A stretch of 64,000 bases of DNA from Microvelia longipes (taxonomy: Eukaryota > Arthropoda > Insecta > Hemiptera > Veliidae), in assembly GCA_018340805.1 (NCBI GenBank), contig JACMZG010001914.1:1374332-1438331 (forward strand), in the 5' to 3' direction. The notes under the pieces were generated by a model. That model was not told where the DNA came from and ran no database searches. It saw only the letters and a program-made list of their open reading frames with translations. Numbering within the stretch: position 1 is the stretch's first letter; every line of letters starts with the position of its first letter. Shown here piece after piece: positions 11,401 to 18,625 of this stretch. A program made the translations under genes and the position numbers.

Positions 11401-13883
11401 ACACGATGCTTCACAAGCATTGAGTTTCTATTCATGACGTCCTACATCCCTGAAGATGCCTCCCACAGTGGAAGCGAAACGTCGCTTCAAAATTCTTCAT
11501 CTGCATTGACCCGGTCACCACCGTAAGACCTAAATATATTTGTATTGTGTTTGCAAAAAAATCCGAAATCGGGATATCGACGGAATTATCCGTTTCCGGA
11601 GTTTTTAAGACCTCCTGAGTAGTTTTTCCATATAGTTGTCTGTCTGTACGAGTTTGTGTGTAATCACCGTAGCTCAGCTCTCAGTGTATTCATGCTAGAA
11701 ATTTGAACAAAAATCAGTCTGTAGCCGTAGCTTAGTTGTGCAATCCGGAAAATATTTTTTTATGACATCATTAACCCGCTATAAAGACTCACTGAAAATT
11801 TCGGTTGAGATTCGGCAGCATTTAGCCATGTATAAGAACATATGTGCCAAGTTTCATCTCATTATCAGCATTTTCACAATTTTTATCAAATTACTTGTGT
11901 ACGTTTTTTTTTATAAAAAAACGTAAAATAATCTAATTGAGTTGCATTTCGGTACCATTAATACCATAATAAATAAATACACCAAGTTTGCTTTCAATAT
12001 GACAAGTATATCCATGATTTTTGTTGAATCGTAAAAGTTAAGCAACATCAAGCACGGTCAGTGCCTAGATGAGTGACCGCTGGGAATGAAATGGATGTAT
12101 TTACCATCTGAGGACGATCGAAGCGAGTCCGAAGCAGGGAAGATGAGCGTAGCGAATCCAATGTGATGAGGAAAAGTTCCGAGGTACCCTGTACCCCGAT
12201 TTTTTTAAATTAAATTTTAACTGCTTTTCCTGAAGCCATAGCCTTATTATCAGAGTTATATATACTGACGATATTATTTCCTAAATGTATTTTTTCAATC
12301 CAGGGATGCGAGGATTGCTCTAAATCTTCTACAGAATGCAGAAGCATTCTGTAGAAGATTTAAAAAACTCTTTACATGTATTACTATGTTTTTTCAATTT
12401 GCTATAAACGTTTCAGATGTAATAAGATCCTTGCGGTGGGCATGTTTGTACTCATCATGGCAGGCAATGTGTTGAGTATCTATAATTTAATAATGTCAAA
12501 GATAATTGGACTGCCAATATATTTACATATTCTATTAATCATCTTTGCAATTGTATACTTGACTATATGCTGTTATCTAATGCTGCACACTGCCGCAGCT
12601 CTCACCAGCCCTCAGTCCAAATTAAACACCTCTCAAGTAAGTTTCAATATTTTATAATTCATTGAACTGCCCATTATTTGCTCTGCAGCATTGATTATAG
12701 CTGCTGAGAGCTATCTCCTATAATAAAATAATCAATTTTATTTTATCTACACATTCAAAGCCTTATATCACCTTTGAAAAATAACATTTTCTGTGGAATA
12801 ATCCCATAAAGAAAGATCTCAAATGAGGGATTCTTTAAGATCCAGATCCGAGGGATTCTTAAGATCTCCAGATGACAGATCCTTAGATCTCCATGAGGGA
12901 TCCTTAGGTCATCTCGAGGGATCCTTGACAGATACTTTAGATCTCCATGAGGGATCCTTAACAGATCCTTTAGATCTCCATGAGGGATCCTTAACAGATC
13001 TTTTAGGTCATCTTGAGGAATTCTTCAAGTGCCCTTTTTTAGCAAAATTTTTCTTGCGGAAGAAATGTTACCAAAAAAGAGAGAGAAATGCATTTACGCA
13101 CGAAGACAGTGGTCTGTCAACAGTGTTAAACTCAGGGTCTGACTACTAGCAACTAAAACTCACTCCGCGAAATCCCTTGAACCTAGCCTGGAACCGTTAT
13201 TCACATTATTTCAGGCTAGGTCTTATCTTGAGTATATCTCAAGTGCCCTTAAGGGAACCTTTTGGTTTTCTTAAGAGGTATTTTAGTCCCCTTAATTTCC
13301 TTTAATGTATCCTAAAGAGGTTGCATTCTTCAGGTTTCAGGATGGTGTATACCAATTTTGGAGGAATCTGATAAACATTTTTTGAGAAATATAATTAAAT
13401 TTTTTAAGGCAGTGTAACATTACAAGATCAACATTATGAAATAAAGCAAGATAAGATAACACACTTGATGATTCAAGGCCAATTTAAGAAATAAATACCA
13501 ATTAATAAAAACAATTATTCAGAGTCAAGGTGTTTTTAGCGAGTTTCCATAGGGAAAATAAACATATTTCCAGTTGATGAGGTCAGTTATAGTAGTGGTA
13601 CTGGTACACCCTTTAGACTGCTGTACTAACAGTTCTCTGTTAAGGTCTAACAATAATAAACAAAGAACAAACAATAATAACAAAATAGTGATATTTAATT
13701 TCATCTTAAAAATTAGTTACAAAGTGTTAAATTATTTACAAAATAAATAATATTTAAATATATTTACTTCTTACTAAGCAATATTAAATATTTCAGTTTA
13801 TGCAGAGGTATATCCTAGGTAAATCCATGACGGCAACAACAATTACAGGAGATTCTAATGTAAATATAACAACTGTAACTTAA
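961..13883 (+). CDS. Mvl: NRAMP/DMT1-type divalent metal transporter (malvolio orthologue), 5' incomplete
   Basis: Proton-coupled importer of iron, manganese and other divalent metals in plasma or endosomal membranes (family knowledge). Eleven exons join in phase: 961-1084, 2685-2807, 3920-4146, 4383-4521, 5930-6076, 6696-6854, 9005-9052, 9383-9541, 11059-11282, 12417-12636, 13797-13883. They give 551 residues plus a stop at 13881-13883, the usual family length less a short N-terminus. Family signatures are intact: [13 protein letters not shown] and the metal-binding DPGN in [10 protein letters not shown] (exon 2), [10 protein letters not shown] (exon 3), the MPHN motif in [17 protein letters not shown] (exon 5), and [14 protein letters not shown] (exon 8). 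Exon 961-1084 begins with the last base of a codon, so a start exon lies upstream; I could not place it. The last exon (28 residues starting FMQRYILGK) rests on phase, acceptor and stop only. Convergent with the zinc-finger gene downstream. Confidence 0.93.
1190..2200 (+). repeat. Dispersed 5S-rRNA-like repeat, copy 1
   Basis: Lies in intron 1 of the metal transporter. The body starts near 1190 and contains 'tcaggtggttcaagacctcc' (1255-1274); a second partial head repeats near 1551-1615. The 5S-like segment at about 1965-2020 reads GTTAAGCAGCATCAAGC, then TAGATGGGTGAT and CTGGGAATAA, matching the A-box to C-box part of 5S rRNA. The distal part (2101-2190) holds a 30-bp unit (agcgagtacggagcagtgag...) tandemly doubled. 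Same order of blocks as the copies at 11.5 and 21.9 kb. Confidence 0.72.
2288..2345. repeat. AT-rich palindromic tract
   Basis: Three alternating copies of an aataatatattatt-type block form overlapping self-complementary hairpins in intron 1 of the transporter gene. Low-complexity sequence; no function inferred. Confidence 0.6.
2808..3919. other. Transporter intron 2, with one perfect short hairpin
   Basis: No exon seen between the flanking exons, which join in frame. A perfect hairpin at about 3333-3358 has 11-bp arms (gccctctcttc / gaagagagggc) and a 4-base loop. The rest is unremarkable AT-rich sequence. Confidence 0.5.
4333..4390 (+). repeat. 29-bp tandem duplication copying the intron 3 acceptor
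   Basis: Two identical 29-bp copies (4333-4361 and 4362-4390), each containing a tttag/cgtacctg acceptor. Only the second (exon from 4383) keeps the reading frame. Using the first (exon from 4354) shifts the frame and soon reaches TGA. Confidence 0.9.
4625..4895 (-). repeat. Dispersed 5S-rRNA-like repeat, partial copy
   Basis: On the minus strand the segment 4892-4846 reads AGCATCGAGC followed by GGATGAGTGACCGGTGG, the 5S C-box region. The family's distal tail follows, ending in gaggtaccccgtaccc at about 4635-4650. Lies in transporter intron 4. Confidence 0.6.
5150..5345 (+). repeat. Dispersed 5S-rRNA-like repeat, short copy
   Basis: Contains atgggtgaccggtgggaat at about 5208-5226, the 5S C-box-like block. 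It is followed by the family's tail (ggatgtatttactgtatgag, then attccgaagacgtgctgcag), also seen in copy 1. Faces the partial minus-strand copy about 300 bp upstream. Confidence 0.6.
5380..5446. repeat. (TA)n microsatellite
   Basis: Uninterrupted and near-uninterrupted TA dinucleotides in intron 4 of the transporter gene. Confidence 0.95.
7153..7955. mobile_element. Non-autonomous TIR DNA element, about 800 bp
   Basis: The left end carries taaagtaatatataaacc then aagtagg (about 7154-7180). The right end carries its inverse, cctacttgg then tttatatattacttta (about 7930-7954). No transposase frame lies between. The first ~100 bp recur in inverse orientation at about 53280-53395 in TIMMDC1, showing a family. 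Lies in transporter intron 6. Confidence 0.65.
8096..8172. repeat. Palindromic AT-rich hairpin
   Basis: ccttagaataatactatata is mirrored by tagtattattctaagg, with an internal partial copy; together they form a long hairpin in intron 6 of the transporter gene. Confidence 0.6.
9542..11058. other. Transporter intron 8, with retroelement-like debris
   Basis: Two similar blocks at about 9722-9760 and 9775-9830 pair a tttattta run with 'acatcaacggacataagcc' or a close variant, like the decayed 3' tail of a non-LTR element. Around 10190-10600, phrases such as 'actactgaacacattttgat' and 'caaatttaattaaaatcagc' resemble common arthropod retroelement tails. No coding remnant found, and the class is not resolved. 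Confidence 0.35.
11545..12215 (+). repeat. Dispersed 5S-rRNA-like repeat, most complete copy
   Basis: The body starts 'ttgtgtttgcaaaaaaatcc' (11546-11565). Next comes 'tttttaagacctcctgag', then about 350 bp shared with the copies at 1.2 and 21.9 kb. The 5S-like block at 12034-12090 follows: GTTAAGCAACATCAAGC, CTAGATGAGTGACCGCTGGG. The tail ends ggtaccctgtaccccgattt (about 12184-12203). Lies in transporter intron 9, so it is part of the pre-mRNA in sense. Confidence 0.78.
12322..12362. repeat. Perfect palindrome next to a splice acceptor
   Basis: aaatcttctacagaatgc and its inverse complement are separated by about 4 bases. The hairpin ends about 55 bases before the acceptor of exon 12417-12636 and could mask branch-point sequence. 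Function is speculative. Confidence 0.75.
12826..13025. repeat. GATC-rich 33-bp minisatellite
   Basis: Units of the type 'gagggatccttaacagatcc' plus 'tttagatctccat' repeat about 4-5 times in the last transporter intron. Nearly every unit holds ggatcc, agatct or agatcc. The period is a multiple of three, so it makes an apparent open frame ([15 protein letters not shown]) that I regard as fortuitous. Confidence 0.8.
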
Positions 13884-14814
13884 AATTATTACAAGACTAG
13901 GCAGCAAACAGGCTCTATATATTAATAGCAAGGCAGATATCTAATTCGCAGCAAGGATACATCGCTATCAATTGTACTATAGCAGCCACAACTGATTGCT
14001 TGCTGCATATAGAGGCACTAATATAGTGAAGATACAGAGATGTACGAAGTAGGTAACAATTGGTTTTGCATCACCTTGGGGTGAAACAGAAACAACACTG
14101 AAACTTTAGGCCATCTTCAAATCTCCTAGGATTGTTAAAAAAAAGTTTTTCTTTCTCAACTTGCACTAGAGTACAACTATTGGGTTTGTTTCCAAGCCAC
14201 TATAACTGATATAACTTCAATACTTGTTACAATTATTCTTTTTGTATTCTTAGAGAGAAACATTTTTTAAATATCCTTTTTAAAACTAAAAGTAATAATA
14301 AACAAAAATAAATCTTATATAAATAATAAAAAAGGCTTTTCATCTCTTAGCATACTTTCTTATAATTTTTATACATAACTTGTTTAAAATTAAAACAAAT
14401 TTATTTATATACACATATCATTAATATATTTTTTTAAGTTTTATATTCCCTTAAAATGTTAATAGGCGTGATAAAATAATAAAATAAATAACAAACTAAG
14501 GAACTTAGTTCTTTTGGTTTGAGTATCAGTAATCTGAGGATATTTAAAAATCTTTTGGAACTGATCTCAGATCAGTTAAGCTGGATTTCAAATGAATGAT
14601 CAGGTGGAATAATCTGGTAGCCTAGCCTCCAAAAATTAATTGAAATACATGGTAAAAGAGGGCAAATATCCACAAAGAGCAAAAACCATTTTTTAATCAG
14701 GAAGAAGAAAGTGTTATGTAGGACAATTTGTTGAGATAAAAGTGAGACAATTATTTTTTATGGTTTAAATGTGGGGAATGTACTTTGCCAGATAGTACTT
14801 TGCCGCTTATACCA
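13884..14814. other. Convergent 3' region between transporter and zinc-finger gene
   Basis: Both genes end towards this 0.9-kb AT-rich stretch, which should hold their 3' UTRs. AATAAA-type signals occur on the plus strand near 14300-14330. No CAGTGN iron-responsive-element loop seen between 13884 and 14814. Confidence 0.5.
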
Positions 14815-17340
14815 TCAACACTGATTTGAATGATGTTCTATTGAGTCAAGTTTATTAATAAAACAGCTACCAACTGGAATAACTTTTATTGGTGTTTCAG
14901 TATGATTTGTCATGTGGTGATCACTCAAATCTTTAATCTCCTTTGTACTGAAATCACACTTTGTACAATATAAAAACAATTCATCTCTAGTGTGATTTTT
15001 GACAATGTGATCTTCAATAACAGTCAAGTAAACAGACTGGCACCGACAAAAAGTGCAGTAATAGTGGATTTTCACTTGGTTTTTATGAGCATGTTCAACG
15101 TGTGCTTCCAGGTCAGTGGTGCCGAGCGCTGAATATTTACAATAAGAACAAACATTATGTTCTGTAGACGAATGTTTGTTTAAATTTCTTATATTATTGG
15201 TCTTAAAATCGCACGAGGAGCAATCGAAAGACTCGGAAGTGTTCTCCGGGAGGTGCTTGTGCTTGATAAACTCGCTTCTAACGCTGGTACTGAATGTGCA
15301 TTGATTGCAACAATGCGTCAGTCCAGAAGTGTGTTTGAGACGAATATGATTAATCAAGTTCTTCCTGCTGGGGGTTTGATACTGACAGGTAGCACAATGT
15401 TTCATTACAACTTCCTTAGGCTCGGGAGGATGCTTTGAAAGGATGTGACTTTGTAATGCTGTTCTTGAAGGAGTTCTGACCTGGCAGTAGGAACACCTGT
15501 AAGTTTTCCCAAGGCTGTGAATACGATTGAGGTGGTCAATCAAACCTTTCTTTGTAGCTGCCTTGAATTTACAACGATGGCAACAGTGAGCCTTGGTGGT
15601 TGTGTGAACTCTCTCAACATGAACCTTTACACATTCTTGGAAACCAAACTTAATTGGGCAATGTGAACAGTTAAAGGTTTTATTACAAATAGCATTACTC
15701 TCTAAACCGACTGTTTCAAACTTCTCTGGGTCTAAATTGCATCTCTCTAACTTCTCTGGTTCTAAATTGCCTATTTCTGACTTCTCTGGTTCTAAATTGC
15801 CTATTTCTGACTTCTCTGGTTCTAAATTGTCTGTCCCTAACTTCTGTGTTTCTAATTGACTGTTAATAATATCTTGGGAGCGATCGCAGTAAGGACAAAC
15901 ATGTGGGTTCTCGTGCTTTTTCTTGACATGACATTTCAAGCTTCTTCCACTTTTGCCCTTAAATCCACATAAGGAGCAATCTAAACTCTTGGCATGTTTC
16001 TCATGCTTGACTTCAGAGGAATGATTTTTAAAAATGTGAGTAATCAGACGATTTTTGTTGATCGCTTTGAAACGACAATAAAAACAAAATTTGTATTCTT
16101 TTGGGACAGGAGGATGTTTGGAGAGAATATGGGCTTTTAGTTTGTCCTTACAAATTGTTTTGAATTCACAATGTGCACAACTCAAAGTCTTTTTTATTGA
16201 ATGCAACCTGATTTTGTGGATTTTTAAACATTCTGGAAAGTCAAACGAACGCGATACAATTGAGCTCACACGACACTGAGAACAAGTAATTGGTTTTCTG
16301 CGGTAAGGTTTGTTTAGTGTACTGGCTTCATCATTAAATAAATATTTACAGAAAGTGCAAATGTGAGGTCTTTCATGCTGATCAGCTTCGTGGTCCTTTA
16401 GCGCTTTGGCACTGTAAGCCTTTAACTCGCAAAAAGAGCAATCGTAAGTGCCAGAATGCTTCTTGAGTTTATGATCGATAAATTCACTTTGAACACTGGT
16501 TTGAAACGAGCACTCGGTGCAGCGAAGCATGAGTTGAGAAGAGTGGTATCTGAGAATATGATTGATCAAGTCATCTTTGCTGGGAGATTTATACTGACAG
16601 TATTTACAAGGTTTCATCTCTTCTTGGACAGGAGGAGGTTGGTAAGGAATGTTGGTTGTCTTTAATGGTTGGTTACCAGGAGGCATACTGACGTACTGCA
16701 CTTGAATAGGATGCATGTTATTGATATGAATCCTCACTTCTTCTTCTGAAGATGCTTTGAACTGGCAATGCGAGCATATAAACAGCCTCTTTATCATGTG
16801 TGAATGCTTATTAATGATATGATTGTTTAAATATTTCTGAGAAGCGTATTCAGCTGGACAAAATTGACATTTAAAGGGTTTAGAACTTACTGGTTTGTAC
16901 CCCACATTCGCTTGAGTGACGTTACTCTTGTTTACTTTATTACCGGTATTAACTAGATTACTGGTGTTCACTTGGTTACCAGTATTAATTCGATTACCGG
17001 TGTTCACTTGATTACTGATGATTACTTGGTTACTAGTATTAACTTGATTACTGGTGTTCACTTGATTACTGATGTTTACTTGGTTATTGGTGTTAACTAT
17101 GTTACTGGTGTTTACTTGATGACTGGAGCTTAATTGGTTACTGTTTACTTGATTGGTGGTGTTATTAGTGTTACCGCTATGAGAGAAATTATAACTAGTA
17201 CCAGGATCAAACTGAGTTATTTTGTTTTCCGACATCACTTCCCCCATTGTGTAATTAATCTTCATTTGTCCATTGCCTCCCATCATTTGATTCATATCTG
17301 TGAACAAGACATTCAAAATATCACACAGGTTTGCAAACAT
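14815..17340 (-). CDS. Single-exon protein with about 20 C2H2 zinc fingers
   Basis: Probable nuclear DNA- or RNA-binding regulator of 841 residues; no orthologue recognised. The ATG at 17338-17340 is preceded in frame by a TAA within 21 bases, so the start is firm. Order: an N-terminal region rich in Met, Asn and Gly; about 11 hexapeptide repeats of the type NTSNQV (residues about 75-141); then about 20 C-x2-C...H-x3-5-H units. The first runs from C158 to H179 (FKCQFCPAEYASQKYLNNH). A 10-residue repeat, (L)EPEKSEIGN, occurs about four times near residues 495-540. Some units are incomplete (ends such as HICTFCKY, HVCPYC, NVCSYCKY), marking the ends of larger repeated blocks. Fingers 3-6 resemble fingers 15-18 in sequence and order. 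Many linkers are not the classic TGEKP, as in REST-like or poly-zinc-finger regulators. Confidence 0.9.
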   Translation of the reverse strand: MFANLCDILNVLFTDMNQMMGGNGQMKINYTMGEVMSENKITQFDPGTSYNFSHSGNTNNTTNQVNSNQLSSSHQVNTSNIVNTNNQVNISNQVNTSNQVNTSNQVIISNQVNTGNRINTGNQVNTSNLVNTGNKVNKSNVTQANVGYKPVSSKPFKCQFCPAEYASQKYLNNHIINKHSHMIKRLFICSHCQFKASSEEEVRIHINNMHPIQVQYVSMPPGNQPLKTTNIPYQPPPVQEEMKPCKYCQYKSPSKDDLINHILRYHSSQLMLRCTECSFQTSVQSEFIDHKLKKHSGTYDCSFCELKAYSAKALKDHEADQHERPHICTFCKYLFNDEASTLNKPYRRKPITCSQCRVSSIVSRSFDFPECLKIHKIRLHSIKKTLSCAHCEFKTICKDKLKAHILSKHPPVPKEYKFCFYCRFKAINKNRLITHIFKNHSSEVKHEKHAKSLDCSLCGFKGKSGRSLKCHVKKKHENPHVCPYCDRSQDIINSQLETQKLGTDNLEPEKSEIGNLEPEKSEIGNLEPEKLERCNLDPEKFETVGLESNAICNKTFNCSHCPIKFGFQECVKVHVERVHTTTKAHCCHRCKFKAATKKGLIDHLNRIHSLGKTYRCSYCQVRTPSRTALQSHILSKHPPEPKEVVMKHCATCQYQTPSRKNLINHIRLKHTSGLTHCCNQCTFSTSVRSEFIKHKHLPENTSESFDCSSCDFKTNNIRNLNKHSSTEHNVCSYCKYSALGTTDLEAHVEHAHKNQVKIHYYCTFCRCQSVYLTVIEDHIVKNHTRDELFLYCTKCDFSTKEIKDLSDHHMTNHTETPIKVIPVGSCFINKLDSIEHHSNQC
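15718..15858 (-). repeat. 30-bp coding minisatellite (EPEKSEIGNL units)
   Basis: Within the zinc-finger gene, 'cttctctggttctaaattgc' with a 10-base spacer repeats four to five times, encoding tandem acidic decapeptides between fingers 11 and 12. Confidence 0.9.
16918..17165 (-). repeat. 18-bp coding minisatellite (NTSNQV hexapeptides)
   Basis: About 11 units of the type 'gtattaacttgattactg' in the zinc-finger gene encode Asn/Gln/Val/Ser/Thr hexads ahead of finger 1. Likely disordered and prone to length polymorphism. Confidence 0.9.
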
Positions 17341-17822
17341 AATTATGAACTTTTTTTAAATAGGAAGAACTGTTGTCTAAAGCAAGTTTCTCTCAGGTTT
17401 ATCAGTGTAAAGCTCTAGTTCTGTAAGACACATTTCAAGTCTTCAAAGGTTTGGCTGCCACAACTCCTATTTCTAACATCATGTTTAGATTTGCAGGGTG
17501 CAATTTGTGTTTATTTTAATAGAACACGTACCTGTGTTAAAGAAAAAGCACACAACGCATATATTATCAATTAATATTTGTAAAAGATGCCAGTTATACA
17601 TACAAACATGTATTGTATTTGATGAGAAAATTAGTTAAATCTAGTATTGTACTTGTTAAGAATATTACTGTACTAGAATCCACTAATAATTCGTTTTTAT
17701 AAAAAATGAACTGAGTTCAGAATTAACCAAGTATAACCAGATAAATGAAACTCTCTAATTGCTTTGGTAAGAATTTCCTTCTTTTATTTATAATTATCAT
17801 GTTTTATCATATTGCACATTGG
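17341..17822. promoter_or_regulatory. Presumed 5' flank of the zinc-finger gene
   Basis: Gene-free AT-rich sequence directly upstream of the zinc-finger start. It should hold its promoter and 5' UTR, but I see no clear core promoter motif. Confidence 0.3.
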
Positions 17823-17823
17823 G

Positions 17824-17975
17824 CACTTTTATAGAAAAGAGACCCCCTTGTGGTGGTCCTTATTCTATAAAAGGTCCCATGGGGCGACATTATAGAAAAG
17901 GGTTAAACTTAAATCTAAGTTTGTTACGGTAGAATTTAAGGTATGATTAGAGGGGGTCCCTTTTCTATAAAAGTA
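17824..17975. mobile_element. Small TIR element (MITE-like), about 150 bp
   Basis: The ends are inverted: cacttttatagaaaagagac then cccct on the left, aggggg then tcccttttctataaaagt on the right (about 25 bp). A third internal copy of the motif, ttctataaaaggtccc, lies at about 17862-17877. Confidence 0.7.
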
Positions 17976-18289
17976 CCTTTACATTTTACTCATACAAAAA
18001 AACTATTATTATGAAACAGTTTAATAATTAACATTTATTCACCAAGGGAATACAGAAGGCTATTATTTTCCTGAGCAGTTAGTTAGTTGGTTCCTACGGC
18101 AAAAGCCGAGGGAACTTAAGCATTTATCTCCCAACTATTAACTTCCAAGGCGAAGCTAGGTAATTATTGCAAGGGGGAAAATAGCATTTAACTCCCAAGG
18201 TTGGCCTTGAAGTCATATAATTGATTCATTTGTTTTGTTGTATTTCATTATGTTTAAATTGTTTTGGGTTGGATGCCGCAACCCAAATC

Positions 18290-18625
18290 GGGTACAGGGT
18301 ACCTCGGAACTTTTCCACATCACATCGGCTTCCCTACACTCATCCTCCTTACTTTATACTAGCTTCGCTAGTCTTGAGAATATAAAACTCGTCAAATGAA
18401 TACACCAACACGGGATATTGACGTCATATTTTTATCCCGAATAGCACAACTACAGCGGTAAACTAATTGTCGTACAAAGTTTCAACTCTCTAGCAAAAAA
18501 TACACTAGGAGTTAGGGTCATAACAGACAACTTTGTGAAAACCACTCAAGAGGCCTTAAACACCTGAAAACCACCAGATAATTCTGGTAACATCCCGATT
18601 TCAGATTTGTTTGCAAACACAATAC
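18290..18625 (-). repeat. Dispersed 5S-rRNA repeat family, minus-strand copy lacking the 5S block
   Basis: On the minus strand the body runs from about 18622 (ttgtgtttgcaaacaaatct) to the family tail gaggtaccctgtacccgatt (18312-18293). The 5S-like middle is deleted or unrecognisable, which shows that body and tail belong to one element. Confidence 0.6.

Noticed and set aside
13105..13130. CAGTGG loop with a C bulge position and partial upper stem, like an iron-responsive element near the metal transporter
   Set aside because: The upper stem has a mismatch and a wobble, the lower stem does not pair, and the site lies in the last intron, not in the 3' UTR I infer. No CAGTGN was seen in 13884-14814.
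12823..13149. 108-codon open frame ([15 protein letters not shown] repeats) as a gene
   Set aside because: It is a 33-bp minisatellite whose period is divisible by three. It lies inside an intron whose flanking exons join in phase.
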